The position numbers and the translations under genes are program-made. Below the pieces are notes generated by a model. It had not been told where the DNA came from and searched no databases. It worked only from the letters and a program-made list of their open reading frames with translations. Positions 49,256 through 59,999 of a stretch of 64,000 nt of DNA are shown in pieces. This stretch comes from Epiperipatus broadwayi. Lineage: Eukaryota > Onychophora > Udeonychophora > Euonychophora > Peripatidae. Each line of letters opens with the position of its first letter. Within the stretch, counting starts at the first letter, position 1. Where the stretch lies: NCBI GenBank assembly GCA_028023455.1, contig JAQFVV010006449.1:188001-252000 (forward strand), read 5' to 3'.

Positions 49256-49654
49256 CTATGTTCCATTCACTTCTATATATATATTTAAATTCTTCTTACC
49301 CTCCATACTAGTTCTCCATCTCTCCAACTCCCTATTTTTTATTAATGCCTCTATTCTTTTATCCCATTCCTTACCCATATAACACTCAACAATCCTCCTA
49401 ACACAATCATCCCAACTTTTATACAAGTATACTGATATAAATTCTTTATCCAAATCTTTTGCATACCATATTACCTTTCTCGCCCATCTTGTTACCTGCC
49501 CTTTACTCATAACACAATTAAACACTATTTTGGCTATTCTTTTACTATCCATAAACTGCAACCTACCAAACATTTTTATTTTACTTTTTCCATCTCTCAT
49601 ATAAAAACTTGACCATCCCATTTCTCCTTGAATTTTCACCTTTGCTGTCCACAT
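49256..49654 (-). pseudogene. C-terminal region of the SGNH-LINE ORF2
   Basis: An intact 132-residue frame downstream of the reverse transcriptase of the same LINE. It is basic and Trp-rich (GEMGWSSFYMRDGKSKIK, RWARKVIWYAKDLDK). Further down in broken frames come a Cys/His cluster (CKLC, then HLLIKCKCL) and the end at 48864. This is a typical tail after LINE polymerases. Its function is unknown. Confidence 0.65.
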
Positions 49655-49899
49655 CTCTGCATCTAATGCATGTCTCCCTACTTCTTTTTGTACCCTCTCT
49701 AAATCTAAAACCCTTTTACTAACACATACTGCATCATTACCATAGTAATCCTGTTACTGCAACTCCCTTCCATACCATTCTAGCTACATCATATTTATTA
49801 TAGGAAAATACTGTTAGTTTTTTACCAAACCATTTCTTTCCGTTGCTTCATTTACCAATTTTTCCTCCCATTTATCCAAGAAATTTTCCTGATTACATC

Positions 49900-51158
49900 A
49901 TATAATTCCCAAATATTTATATCTATCCACCACACTTAACTTTATATCCCACAATAAAAATTCTACATCTTCTCATTTCCCGATATTAACCATGATTTTA
50001 TTTCAATTTTCTTCACTAAATTTAATCCCCATCTCTTTACCCACCCTTGCACATGTCCTCAACATAATTTCCATATCTTCACTTCTTTCTGTACACAAAA
50101 AGATATCATCTGCAAAAAAGAGCCAACAAAGTATATACTCCCTTGCCACCTATTAATGGTATCTCTATCCATCTTTCTAGTCTTTCTATTACTTTATCAA
50201 TTTCATTCAGATACAACAAAAACAAAATAGGTGACATATGGCATCCTGCCTTAATCCCACCTGATTTTTAACTTTAACTCATTTTATATCCTTTAATTGG
50301 TAAGTATAATATTTTTTTTCATATAATTTCTTAATAATATTTATTAAAGCTTCATCTATTCCCATTTTTGCTATCCTTACCCATAATCTATTTCTATTTA
50401 CTCTATCATTTGTTTTCTCTATATCTATAAAACTCATATATAATGATCTACATAAATTTCTACTCATCTCTATAAGTTGTGTAACTACAAACAAACTATC
50501 TCATATACACCTATCTGACCTAAAACCTACTTGCATTTCTCCCACTACATTATTCTCTTCCATCCATTTTACAACTCTTCCAGATACCATATATGAAAAA
50601 ACTTTAAATAAAGCTGATGTCACCACTATCAGTCTATAATTATTTAACTTTTTACGATCCTTACTCTTTTTTAATAATAATCTTATTCTTGTATTACTCC
50701 AACTACCCAGAAAAACTCTCTTCTGTGCCATCTTATTAAAACATAATAATAACTTTGATTTTGCTCTATGCCCTAAATTCATTACCATCTCTGCTGCCCA
50801 TCCATATAAACCTATTGCCTTTCCACTTTTCAATCTCTTCCCTGCCTCATTCAGTTCCATTTTTTGTGAACCTAATATTCCCATTGATAAATGCTTTTAT
50901 GTTTTCTATCACTAAGTCGTTCACATCTAATATTTTTTCTACATCCATTACATATCGATTTAAGATTCCCTCTAACTCTTTTCTAGAATTACACTCTATT
51001 CCCTCATCATCTATTAATACTATCTCTCTTTCCCCTACATCTCTCCTTTTAATGTAATTCCAAAATTTTTTACTCCCATCTCTTCCACTTTTATTAATAT
51101 CCTCCAACAATTTACTATTCAACTTCATTCTCTCTATATAATTATTCATTTTAACCAA
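49900..51158 (-). pseudogene. LINE reverse transcriptase, broken
   Basis: Fragments in order are the linker helix region (51158-50847), then RLKSGKAIGLYGWAAEMV, where the family motif is KSGKAPGPDGI, then RIRLLLKKSKDRKKLNNYR and VGEMQVGFRSDRCI (50884-50501). MSFIDIEKTNDRVNR (motif A, 50494-50279) follows, with GCHMSPILFLLYLNEID near 50235, and FFADDIFLC with the FADD codons at 50105-50116. The catalytic Asp residues are kept, but the chain is split by stops at several places. Confidence 0.82.
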
Positions 51159-51489
51159 CTTCTTCTATTCTAAGTAGTTTCCCCATTTAGCTTTAATATC
51201 GTTTTCACTTTCTTTGTTTTTAATAGCACACTTATATTAGCTGCCTGCTTCTTTTCTTTCTTTTACACTTTTACTAACTCTCATTTTTATAACTTTTATT
51301 ATTCTGCATATTCTCGACTAAAACCTTATTTGCCACTTTTTTTATGTCACCACCCCAGTCTTTATACTCATTCCCAACCAACTTTTCCTTGGCTTATTTA
51401 ACTTTTATTTTATACTCTTCCAACTTATTCTTATCATTCACTCTCCATCCACATATTTAACAATTGTTTCTACTTTTATTTCTATCCTC

Positions 51490-52325
51490 CATCACATTAC
51501 TAACCATTTCTATTACAATAAAGTTATGATCACTATTTCATACTCTCTCTTCGTTATCAAACACCTTAATTTTCTGTATTTTATTCATTCCCTCTTTATC
51601 AATACATAATCTATTGTGTGAAATATATTATTCCTAGACCATGTGTATTGTCCCACATAAATATTTAATAAATTCCCAATGCTCAAATTTACTCTTTGAC
51701 AAAATTCCATCAATAACTGATCATTCTTATTATCCACATCATCAATTTCTTCAATATGTCCATTCATATTTCCTATAACCATTATTCTCTTCCCCTTTTC
51801 TTTAAAACTCTATATATCCTTAACTAGGCATTCATATATACTACTGTTCTACTCCATTACAGTTTGACTATCTTGAGTGGCTATATACATTACAGCCACC
51901 ATTCATTCTTGTTTACCCAACCTTATTTTAAACCACAAATGCTCTTGACATTTATCAATATTTAAATATTTTTTCGGTATAATACCATTACCACCACCCA
52001 TTTTTCTTTTTTCTTTTGTATTTATACCCTGCCATACCACCTCTTCCAAAATATGTTATTCTTATTCTCTTAAATGAGTTTCCACTACTGCTAATATTTC
52101 AAGCTCTTCATTTTCAATTGCTTTATTTAATTCCAGCCACTTTTCTCGTCTTCTACTACCTTGCAAATTCAAAAACCCAATTTTAACAATTTCTTCTTTC
52201 CTAACTACCCTTTTATAAATTCTTTTGATTCTTTCTTCTCCATTACATTTATAACAAACTTTCTTACCATTAATCTTACAGAACCATTCCATCTCCATAT
52301 CTACACTTATATCTAAATCAACCAT
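51490..52325 (-). pseudogene. LINE endonuclease (APE-like), broken
   Basis: The domain starts KIGFLNLQGSRRREKW...ILAVVETHLRE (frame 52325-52062), with the catalytic Glu in the ETH motif present. The middle is shifted. Frame 51782-51585 gives MVIGNMNGHIEE, where the usual GDFNGH has Asn and Met changes, then YTWSRNNIFHTIDYVLI. A SDHNF motif with the catalytic Asp-His pair is encoded at about 51534-51520. Order and spacing match LINE endonucleases. Confidence 0.75.
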
Positions 52326-52439
52326 ATTTTGCTTATTTCTTATATCCCATCCATTCTTCTTTTTTTTTTGATAATATTACAGTTTAAAAGCCCACCCCCT
52401 TTTAAAAGTTTCCCAAATTATATTCTTTAATTATAAGAC

Positions 52440-53221
52440 TTCCTAAACTTCACTTCCTTGTTTTCCTAGATACAATATATCTTTACTATACAACTTCCTC
52501 TTTCCAATAAACCAATCCAATACATCCACAAACACAACATTATTTCACTCACACAATTTTTTCAATCTCTCATTTATAGAACATGCCCTATATAACAAAT
52601 GCCTCTTGTCAAATCTTGGTAATACTCCAACTACCTCTACTCTTCCTTTAATCTGTTTCAAATTTCTAATCAATTCTACATACTCATTTATTACTCTCTC
52701 TGATGGCTGTAACAAATAATTAGTCCCTACCATAACATATACATCTCTACTATCTTGCTTTCTTACTTTATCTGTCCCATCCTTAATTGTAGCTCCAAGC
52801 AAACATATTCTTACAAACCTGCTTCTATTTTTTGTGCAGTTATTTCCCCACATTTTCTTATTAGTGAATCTCATATCAATACTGTCTCATCATCTTCTTT
52901 CTCTATTCCATCTGTAACCTTTTCTACCATCTTCTGGACCTCCTCATCCATTTCTTCCTTATCATTTCTACTCAATAATTCCTTTATATTCTCACACTTC
53001 ATATCTAACAATTTTAATTTTACTTCTACATCCTTCACTTCTTCCTCTATCTTACTTTTTCTCTGGCTTTCCACCTCCATTGCATTACTACTTTCTCCAC
53101 CCATATTTCTTAACACTCCACTAAAACCATACTCTATCCTATTTTTCTTAACTACATTTTGCTCTCTCTCCCCTGAATTTTCCTCTAGACTGCCTACACT
53201 TACAATCCACTTTATCACCAC
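52440..53221 (-). pseudogene. LINE ORF1: acidic coiled-coil-like part plus SGNH hydrolase-like domain
   Basis: Frame 53221-52871 gives a 116-residue charged segment rich in Lys and Glu (for example KSKIEEEVKDVEVKLKLLD), probably coiled coil. The next frame (52874-52545) continues with VRICLLGATIKDGTDKV, VYVMVGTNYL (the GTN block at about 52719-52727) and VVGVLPRFDKR. The closing block reads DILYLGKQGSEV (52481-52446) where SGNH enzymes have D-x-L-H-L-x-x-x-G. The catalytic His position is Tyr and the first GDS block is not visible, so it would be inactive. Known ORF1 esterases of this type occur in CR1-like LINEs. The role there is unclear. Confidence 0.7.
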
Positions 53222-53225
53222 TTAA

Positions 53226-53859
53226 TGACATTTTCACTCTGACTACATAACCAAAAACCTGTTACATATTTTCTATTCTTATTCAAACATTTCTAGTTTA
53301 TACACCTCGGCACACATTGTACCCTCTACCAGCACTCACCTAATTCCTTTCTGCCAATTGTATATACATTGTGCAATACAAATGCAATACATAATCTTAT
53401 TTTTCAAGTCATCTACTCTATATTTGACTTTATAATACCTCTCCTATTCTTCAAACCCCCTTACATGGAAAAATAATTTTTTTTTTTTTACTTTTTCCCA
53501 AACCTGATTAAACTATAACTACATGTTTTCAGTTGTCAGGCCTCCTTAACGTTGACTTTTTTCTCAAAAATAAATATCTATTTTAAAATTTAAAAACCTT
53601 CAGTAACAAACTTAACTAAAACGAATTAATCGTACATACATCTTTTTTATAAATATCCGTACACTAACACACATTCAACAAGAACAACTTTTTTAAAAAA
53701 ACTTCTATACCTAAAATGGTGAACAAAAACCTTTCAAACAATTAACCACAAAAATTTTCAATCTTTCAAATAACTCACTCTCTCAATCACAATTTATAGC
53801 CATATTTCACATGCTGTAGGTGCTGCTCCTACCCAGATTTTAATCATTTTTTCTTGGTA
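53226..53859. other. Junction between two minus-strand LINEs
   Basis: This is probably the 5' untranslated part of the SGNH-LINE plus the 3' tail of the next LINE. No frame could be assigned, and a T-run lies near 53480. Confidence 0.4.
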
Positions 53860-54849
53860 AGTATATTAAGCATTACTCAAAGTATTTTTTCCATTCTTTA
53901 TCAAGTTTTTTAATCCAATTATATTTTTATTATCTTATTTCCCATATTGTTCTTATTGTGTGGATAAGTACCATAGCATTGTGTAGATTGAATCTCTTGA
54001 TGTGTTTGTTAATCATATTTTTTAGATTAATGATTGGGATTTTTTTGTATACTTTTATTCTTATTTGTTAAATGTTCTACATTCTTTGACCAGGTTTATA
54101 AATGTTTCTTTGCTGTTCGTGCATGTTGTACATCCTGGTTCTAGATTGATATGTAGTTTTTTTTATTAAAAGCATTGTTGTTGGGTGTATCCCATCCATT
54201 AATTTATTGATGGTTTTTATGTATTTTGGGGTGTTTAGATTGACTGAAAGTTTCGTAGAACTCTACTTATGGCTAAGTTTAGCCATGATTTTTTCTGATA
54301 CTTGTTCCTTTTTTATGGATACTCCATCTTAGTCCTTCTAAATTAGGCATACTTAGCTCATCTTGTATGTCATTATATGCTATACATAAGTTGACAACAA
54401 AGGATCTGGTTTCATTTTCTATCTTTTTATACAATTTTATTTCACATTCTGGTGGATTGAAAGTTTTACTCTTTGAGCCTTCCTTTATTAATTGGTAAAT
54501 TATAGCATTACCATTGATAATATTTTGGTTGTTCTCCACCAAATATACTTTTTTGCTATTCTGTTTATTTCATTTACATATTGTTGTATAAGATTACAGT
54601 ATCTTAATTTTCCTGTGGTTAGTCAATTAAATATTTTGGCTTTAGTTACTTCATAAAGTATTATGGGTGAAAGATTATTTATTTTGTTGGCTATTTTATG
54701 AATGATTGGCTTGTTTAGATATCTGTTCATTTTCATTTTCAATTGGTATAGAAATCTTCTGAGGAACATTGATCGATTTGCTTGGAAATCACTGTGAATT
54801 TTTTTCCAGATGCTAATTACCATGCAGCTGATTTGGATGGCTGTATTAT

Positions 54850-55560
54850 TGATTCTATTTATTTTAAAACTTTTTTAATTATGTTGATAATAATTTGCAT
54901 GTTGTAAATATCTTGGGATAATACTACCATGTCCTCAATGAATGCATTTTTTTGAATTTTTGCACTCAAGTGTGGTAAATATATGTATGGAACGTTTTCT
55001 ATCAAAAATTATTGGGTACAAATACGTTGCAAACAAAAGAACTGCTAGTGGTGATCCTTGTGGAATTCCTTCTTGTGGAATAAAGGAGTTTGCTTTTCTC
55101 ATATAATTTTTTAAGGATATACTGTCGTTATTTAAGTATTTTTATCGCATTTACCATGTATGTGTGGTTAGGTATTAGTTCATCTATTGCATTTGTTAAG
55201 TTTGATCAATTTACTAGATCAAAGGCTGAATTTTAATAAACTTTTATAGCAGTATTTGCATTAGTTTTTGTTCCTTGCATATTTTATTGCTTCTTGGATC
55301 CCAATAATTGCATTAACTGCTCTTTTTGTTTTTATAACATGGTGGACTGTTGAGATCTCTCAGCTCACTAACTTGTGAAATCTCTTTAGTAGTATCCTTG
55401 CAAGAATTTTAGAGTCTATATATACTATTGATATAAGCCTCATTTCTTCTATTTTAGGTATTTGTATCAGTTTATTTTTTATGCTAAACACCACTCTATC
55501 ATTCATGTATGGCCAGTTTATCTTTTGCTACACAATTGGTTCAAATATTTCCACATTGCA
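54850..55560 (-). pseudogene. Reverse transcriptase of the zinc-knuckle LINE, inactive
   Basis: Motifs in order are WPYMNDRVVFSIKN, YIDSKILARILLKRFHKL (fingers), VIKTKRAVNAIIGIQEAI, LDLVN-like remains of motif A, and GIPQGSPLAVLLF (core codons 55069-55040). The catalytic motif is at about 54945-54928 and reads AFIEDM, so the usual Tyr/Phe-Ala-Asp-Asp box has lost its first Asp. Several stops add to this. The chain continues as LSQDIYNMQIIINIIKK. Confidence 0.72.
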
Positions 55561-56149
55561 TGTATTACTGTGTAACTTAACATTTTATAAATTGTGGGTG
55601 GTATTTTGTCATTCACCATTGTTATGTTCATATTTAGTTTATCTATTCTAACTGGATTGTTTGCTTTGTTATATATTGTTTGGGATCTTCAAGGACTATG
55701 CTTTTATATTCTTTTAAACTGGTTTTTATTTCACAAAATTTTTGTTTTATTATTTCCAGCATTTTCTCATCTACCATTATACCTGATACTGATTTACCTT
55801 TTTTCAGTTTTTATTGTATTAATTCTTTTTGTATGTGGTTTGTATATATATATATCCTGGCATAATTTGTCATTGGCTTGGAGATTTTACCAAGATTTGG
55901 GATTAATTTTTGGAGCCTTATTAATTTGGGTTCCTTGCTTGAGTCATTGATATATTCTGTCATGCTCTTCTTGTAAGGTAATAATTAAATGATAGTTGGG
56001 TTATAGTTTTTTACGATCTTGGGTTAGGCTTTGTATTTCTATTATAAGTTTTTTGTATTGGTTATTAGTTTTTTTTCCTAATACTTTTTTGCTTTCTTTG
56101 GATATCTCTTTTTAATTTTACACCAGACAATGCATGGTGGCAATTTGGT

Positions 56150-56152
<3 letters not shown>

Positions 56153-56242
<90 letters not shown>
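56153..56242. repeat. (TA)n microsatellite inside a LINE
   Basis: About 90 bp of TA repeat between the endonuclease and reverse transcriptase parts of the zinc-knuckle LINE. It arose or was inserted after that copy landed. Confidence 0.95.
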
Positions 56243-56243
<1 letters not shown>

Positions 56244-57139
56244 CAGTATAAGTTGGCAAATATTTTTGATATTTGATCTATTTTTAATTTTATATCATCT
56301 TTTATTATTTTGTTTATTGTGAATATGTATTGTTTTCTGTTTATTTTGTAGTCATTAATTTTCAGTCGTAGTTTCAGATGATTGAAGAAACTAACCCATG
56401 GATGTTATAATTTCTGGATGTTAAAATTTCTGATATATATACGCTTTGTGTCCAGAAATAAAAATAGATGGATTACTTTTGTATATCTGCTATTGAAAAT
56501 AATATTTGCACTATTTTCATATTTGTCTTGTAGGCGATATAATGATATTTTTTGCATTTTATTTTTCAATTGGGTTGGTAGGTTATTCTGTGTGCAGTTT
56601 ATGTCTCTTCCTAGTATTATTATTCCTGGGTTTGGTAAAAGTTTTATTTTCTATATTTTCTATGACTTTGTTAACATCCTTACTTTTTTTATTGATTAGA
56701 CTGCTATTAAATAGTGTATTGTTCTATGATAAAGATATGACATTATTATGGAATTTGTTTACAATGGGAGTATTTGAAGTGATTCTATTTCTGCATTTAT
56801 GTTAACTAGCAACTCTATTTCCTGCCTTGGTCTTATGTTTGGGCAATTTACACTAATTATATTTGTGTCATTACACTATGATATATATTTATTTTTGATT
56901 AAGACTTTTTGGGGTTGGTTATTTATTAGTTCTTCATTTCTTTTTACAGCATTTTTTTATTTTTGTTATAATTTTGTGTATTGATTCTTTATGCTTTCTC
57001 TGGTTTCTTTTTATTTAACTTTATTGAAAATGTGCTTTCATTTATTACATCAGTTTTTTCATCCATAATTGCTTCATTGTTTTCATTATATTTAGTTATT
57101 TCTGTTTCTTTGACTTTGCTGTTATTTTCAGTTTTTTCA

Positions 57140-58781
57140 CATTTTGCTAAATGAGATGGTTTTTCTTAATTTAATTGCATATTTCTTAATTACTTCATCA
57201 ATATTGAGTTGTTCATATTCTTTTTGTTCCCATTCTTCTTCCATCTTATTTGCAACTATGTTTACCCAGGTTTTTGTGTTCCTACTGTTACATATATGTT
57301 TATCTCTCTCAAATTTCTTGCATTTTATGCAATTTTCAGCTTCACACCATGCTTCTATATGCTACCTCTGTTGCATTTGAAACATAGTGGTGGCCCGGCC
57401 TTCAATATGATAGATGTGGGCATTTGGTCTTTAGTCATTCTATAAGATAATTGCACTTTTAGAATGTCTTTTTTTAGTTTTAGTAGTATTTTTCACATGT
57501 TAGTGGAGATTTTAAATTCAATGCCTGGCATCATCTTTCTTTTCATGGATATCATTTCTGCATAGTTGATATATTTTTTTATATTTGGGCTTCTTATATA
57601 AGTTTTTCTTCTAGACCAAGGGAATGAGCTCTTTTGAGACAGTATATTTTTTATCCTTGGGCTTCTTATAACAGTTTTTCTGCTAACTCCTTTTGCTGTT
57701 TATTATTATATTCAATTGAGACAAATCCCCTATTGGGAAAAAGGCTGTAGTGCTTTATTGAGTCTAATAAATTATGTGTACTCAATAGTTTTAAGTATTC
57801 CCTTAGATCTGCCATATCCAGTATGTGTTTGCTATTTTTATCATTTGTGTGTATGATTAAGCTCAAGATTGATGGACTTGGTATCATGCAATTATTGATT
57901 ATTTTTTTCTGTAAGAGTTCATTTTGATAAATGATTTTGAGGTTGACTTGTGTGTGTATTGTACTTCATCTATTTGATCAGTTAATGTAACAAACTCAGT
58001 TTGTTCAATTTTATTTTGTTCTTTATTTGAATAATAGTCTTTTAGCTTTTTTTTACATGTTTAATACTATTGTTCTGTTCTTGAATAAGGTAATTATCTT
58101 GTTCATTAATATTTTTATATTTTTCAGCTTTTTTTTTTTTTGTGTGTCTAAGTGTAAATTTCCCAGTCAAGACAATTTTTCTTTACTATGTTATACTTTA
58201 ACATTACTTGCTTGTTACTTTTATTCACCATGTCTGCAGTTTCTAATGGGTTCCTATTTATCATTGGTTTTTTTTCTAATTTTCCATTTAACTTTTTTTT
58301 TCTTTCTAGCTCTGAGTTACAAGATGTTTTCTTAATTTATTAACATAACTATTTTGTTTTAATTTGTTTTTTGTGGTTGTAAGTCTTCAATAATGGCCAT
58401 CTTGGTCTTAATTATTTTAATGGGTTTATATTTTTAATTTAATATTTCATTTGATTTATTTTTAAACTTGTTTTTTTCTATAACTATTTTGCTTTAATTT
58501 GTGTGTGTGTGTGTGTATGTGTGTGTGTGGTTGTAAGCCTTCAATAATAACCATTTTGGTCCTAATTATTTTAATGGGTTTTTTTTTTTTATATAATTTA
58601 ATATTTCATTAGATTTCATTTTAAACTTACTTGCTTTTTCTTCTTGGGTACATGTAATTTTTCTTTCTAAAGGCATTTTTTTTCCACCATAATTTTTTTG
58701 GGACACTTTATGCTCTTTACTTTTCAACGGATTGTGCATGCACCTAGTTTTGACTAAAGCTTTTGAAGTCCTTCCAGACAA
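57140..58781 (-). pseudogene. ORF1 of the zinc-knuckle LINE, broken
   Basis: A basic N-terminal frame starts MSGRTSKALVKTRCMHNPLK (58781-58566), followed after breaks by ILDMADLREYLKLLSTHNLL and RGFVSIEYNN (57887-57666), and then CFKCNRGS and CIKC/CKKF-like knuckles with KHICNSRNTKTWVN (about 57384-57230). This is the layout of nucleic-acid-binding ORF1 proteins of LINEs. A tandem duplication sits within its upstream part (58346-58634). Confidence 0.6.
58346..58634 (-). repeat. Tandem duplication, 154-bp unit, with (GT)n
   Basis: Unit 1 contains gttgtaagtcttcaataatg (58376) and unit 2 gttgtaagccttcaataata (58530). Both go on with ccat-ttggtc-taattattttaatgggtt and a T-rich tail. A (GT)n run (about 58499-58529) marks the junction. 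It lies in the ORF1 region of the zinc-knuckle LINE. Confidence 0.75.
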
Positions 58782-58826
58782 TCTTAGAGTGATGATCTGG
58801 TATTGTATGTGTGTGTATAGGTTAAC

Positions 58827-58836
58827 TTAAAATAAA

Positions 58837-58870
<34 letters not shown>

Positions 58871-58894
58871 TTTATTTTAATAGATCGGAAGATA

Positions 58895-58936
<42 letters not shown>

Positions 58937-58938
58937 TA
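58827..58938. repeat. Two neighbouring palindromes with TA cores
   Basis: The first palindrome spans 58827-58880 (ttaaaataaacc, TA core, ggtttattttaa) and is perfect over 54 bp. The second spans 58893-58938 (tattcat, TA core, atgaata) and is perfect over 46 bp. Twelve bases separate them. Both could extrude as cruciforms, and they lie about 215 bp upstream of an exon acceptor. Confidence 0.85.
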
Positions 58939-59154
58939 AATTTGTCAAATGCTACCAAATATGTATTGTTTATGTAATTTAACATTTTTGTGGTAACATT
59001 TTGAAACAAATCTTCGCATGCATATGAGCTGCATACTTTTTTGTGTTATGGACACATGCAGGTGACAGTGTTTTTACCCTTGATGTAAAACATTATTATA
59101 GGCTTAGCAAGGTTTATAATGATATCAAGTAAACTGAATATTAACAATTTTCAG

Positions 59155-59472
59155 GTGCTGATTCAGAAGGAGTTGGAGAAGTTTTACTCTCAGGTGTGAT
59201 GCCCCAGTACTGGGTAAACTCTACACTAATGGCTGTCTGTGACTTGCAACAGTTGGACAATCCTATGAACCTTCAGTTCTCCCTTAATGATATTCCCGTT
59301 AATGAACCCAGTGTCACAGAAACATTCAGGATACGAACAGGTAATAATAAATGGGATGTCTACCAAAAGTTAGAGATTACATTAACCAAAGATTATATCA
59401 AGAATGGACGTGTGACTGTTGCCTGTGAAACCATGGACAAGACTAAACTTAGTGCTTCTGAGACAGCTATAG
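59155..59472 (+). CDS. Internal exon encoding an Ig-like domain with a cysteine pair
   Basis: The exon follows a good acceptor (ttaacaattttcag) and ends at a plausible donor (atag|gtaaat). It is 318 bp, 106 codons, phase 1 at both ends, as in the exon at 11564-11899. It reads ADSEGVGEVLLSGVMPQYWV, then LMAVCDLQQLDNPM, LQFSLNDIPVNEPSV, and KLEITLTKDYIKNGRVTVAC followed by ETMDKTKLSAS. The two cysteines, about 58 residues apart, sit where the B- and F-strand cysteines of an Ig domain belong. The E-F part (LEITLTKDYIKNGRVTVAC) resembles C2-type domains that follow a V-type domain in cell-adhesion receptors. There is no core Trp. It is probably the same gene as the upstream exon, but unseen exons may lie between. 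The protein cannot be named from the sequence. Confidence 0.82.
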
Positions 59473-59999
59473 GTAAATATTATTATACAATAATTTAATT
59501 CAATTTCACTGAAAATGAATATTGCTAATAAAATAACTGTTTTTAAATTAAAATATTGTTAAATATTTACATAACCACATACTTTTTATCTCAACTTAAT
59601 TACATTTTAAACTCATCATTCTGTTTTTTCAAAATGTTTGTCAAAATCAAATTGATGAGTAAGTTGAAGTTATAAAAATTCCATATTTATGACCATCTTT
59701 TTCAATGTGTAAAAGATACTTTTAAAGTTGAAGGCTAAAACAATCATGTGATATATATAATTAACCATATCACATGACTTCTAGTTTTATTCATATGTTT
59801 CTAAGAGCAATTATGTACTGATTACTTTGTACCATCTATTGTAAGTTTAACTATCTGCAAGATTTACAAGTGACATACATAATTGGTTTTTGGTATTTTC
59901 CTGTCATGGCTGTAAAGAATCATTTGATACTATAAAGTAATGCATATATCATTAGAGGGGATCTGTTCATTAGCATGATCTTTCTCTCCTAAATCTTCT
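59473..59999. other. Intron sequence after the second Ig exon
   Basis: AT-rich, with no frame, repeat or RNA gene recognised. A short inverted phrase tcatgtgatatatataattaaccatatcacatga lies near 59743. Confidence 0.5.

Larger units (their letters stand above)
48700..53225 (-). mobile_element. APE-type LINE with SGNH ORF1, decayed
   Basis: This is a second LINE lineage, about 4.5 kb, on the minus strand, antisense to the Ig exons. Reading leftward it has a Glu/Lys-rich N-terminal segment (53221-52871), an SGNH-hydrolase-like domain (52874 to about 52440), a cysteine pair (VCYKCN) near 52240, an APE endonuclease (about 52190-51490) and a reverse transcriptase (about 50900-49900). A long C-terminal region follows, with a Cys/His cluster near 49130-49100, and ORF2 ends in WKWDGVEYGKTKTGEWKIK followed by a stop at 48864. 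Stops and shifts break it throughout. ORF1 esterase domains are known from CR1-like LINEs, but the exact clade is not settled here. The 3' end was not located precisely. Confidence 0.82.
53860..58800 (-). mobile_element. APE-type LINE with zinc-knuckle ORF1, decayed
   Basis: This is a third LINE lineage on the minus strand, about 4.9 kb. Reading leftward, ORF1 pieces are at 58781-58566 and 57887-57666 (GFVSIEYNNKQQKELAEKLL), followed by CFKCN (57384-57370), the start of zinc-knuckle motifs. An endonuclease remnant has PNPGIIILGRDIN near 56640. Reverse transcriptase motifs lie between 55560 and 54850. The C-terminal frames at 54823-54279 end with a CTTC...KECRTFN type cysteine cluster near 54140-54060. 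A TA tract has grown inside (56153-56242). The ORF1 zinc knuckles suggest the Jockey/I-like side of LINE diversity, but the clade is not certain. It ends just where the SGNH-LINE starts. Confidence 0.75.

Noticed and set aside
52755-53225. 156-codon + strand frame (and 50755-51057 +, 55594-55950 +, 56382-56805 +) as genes
   Set aside because: Shadows of the minus-strand LINE ORFs, which show polymerase, endonuclease and SGNH motifs while the + frames show only Ser/Phe/Leu-rich runs.
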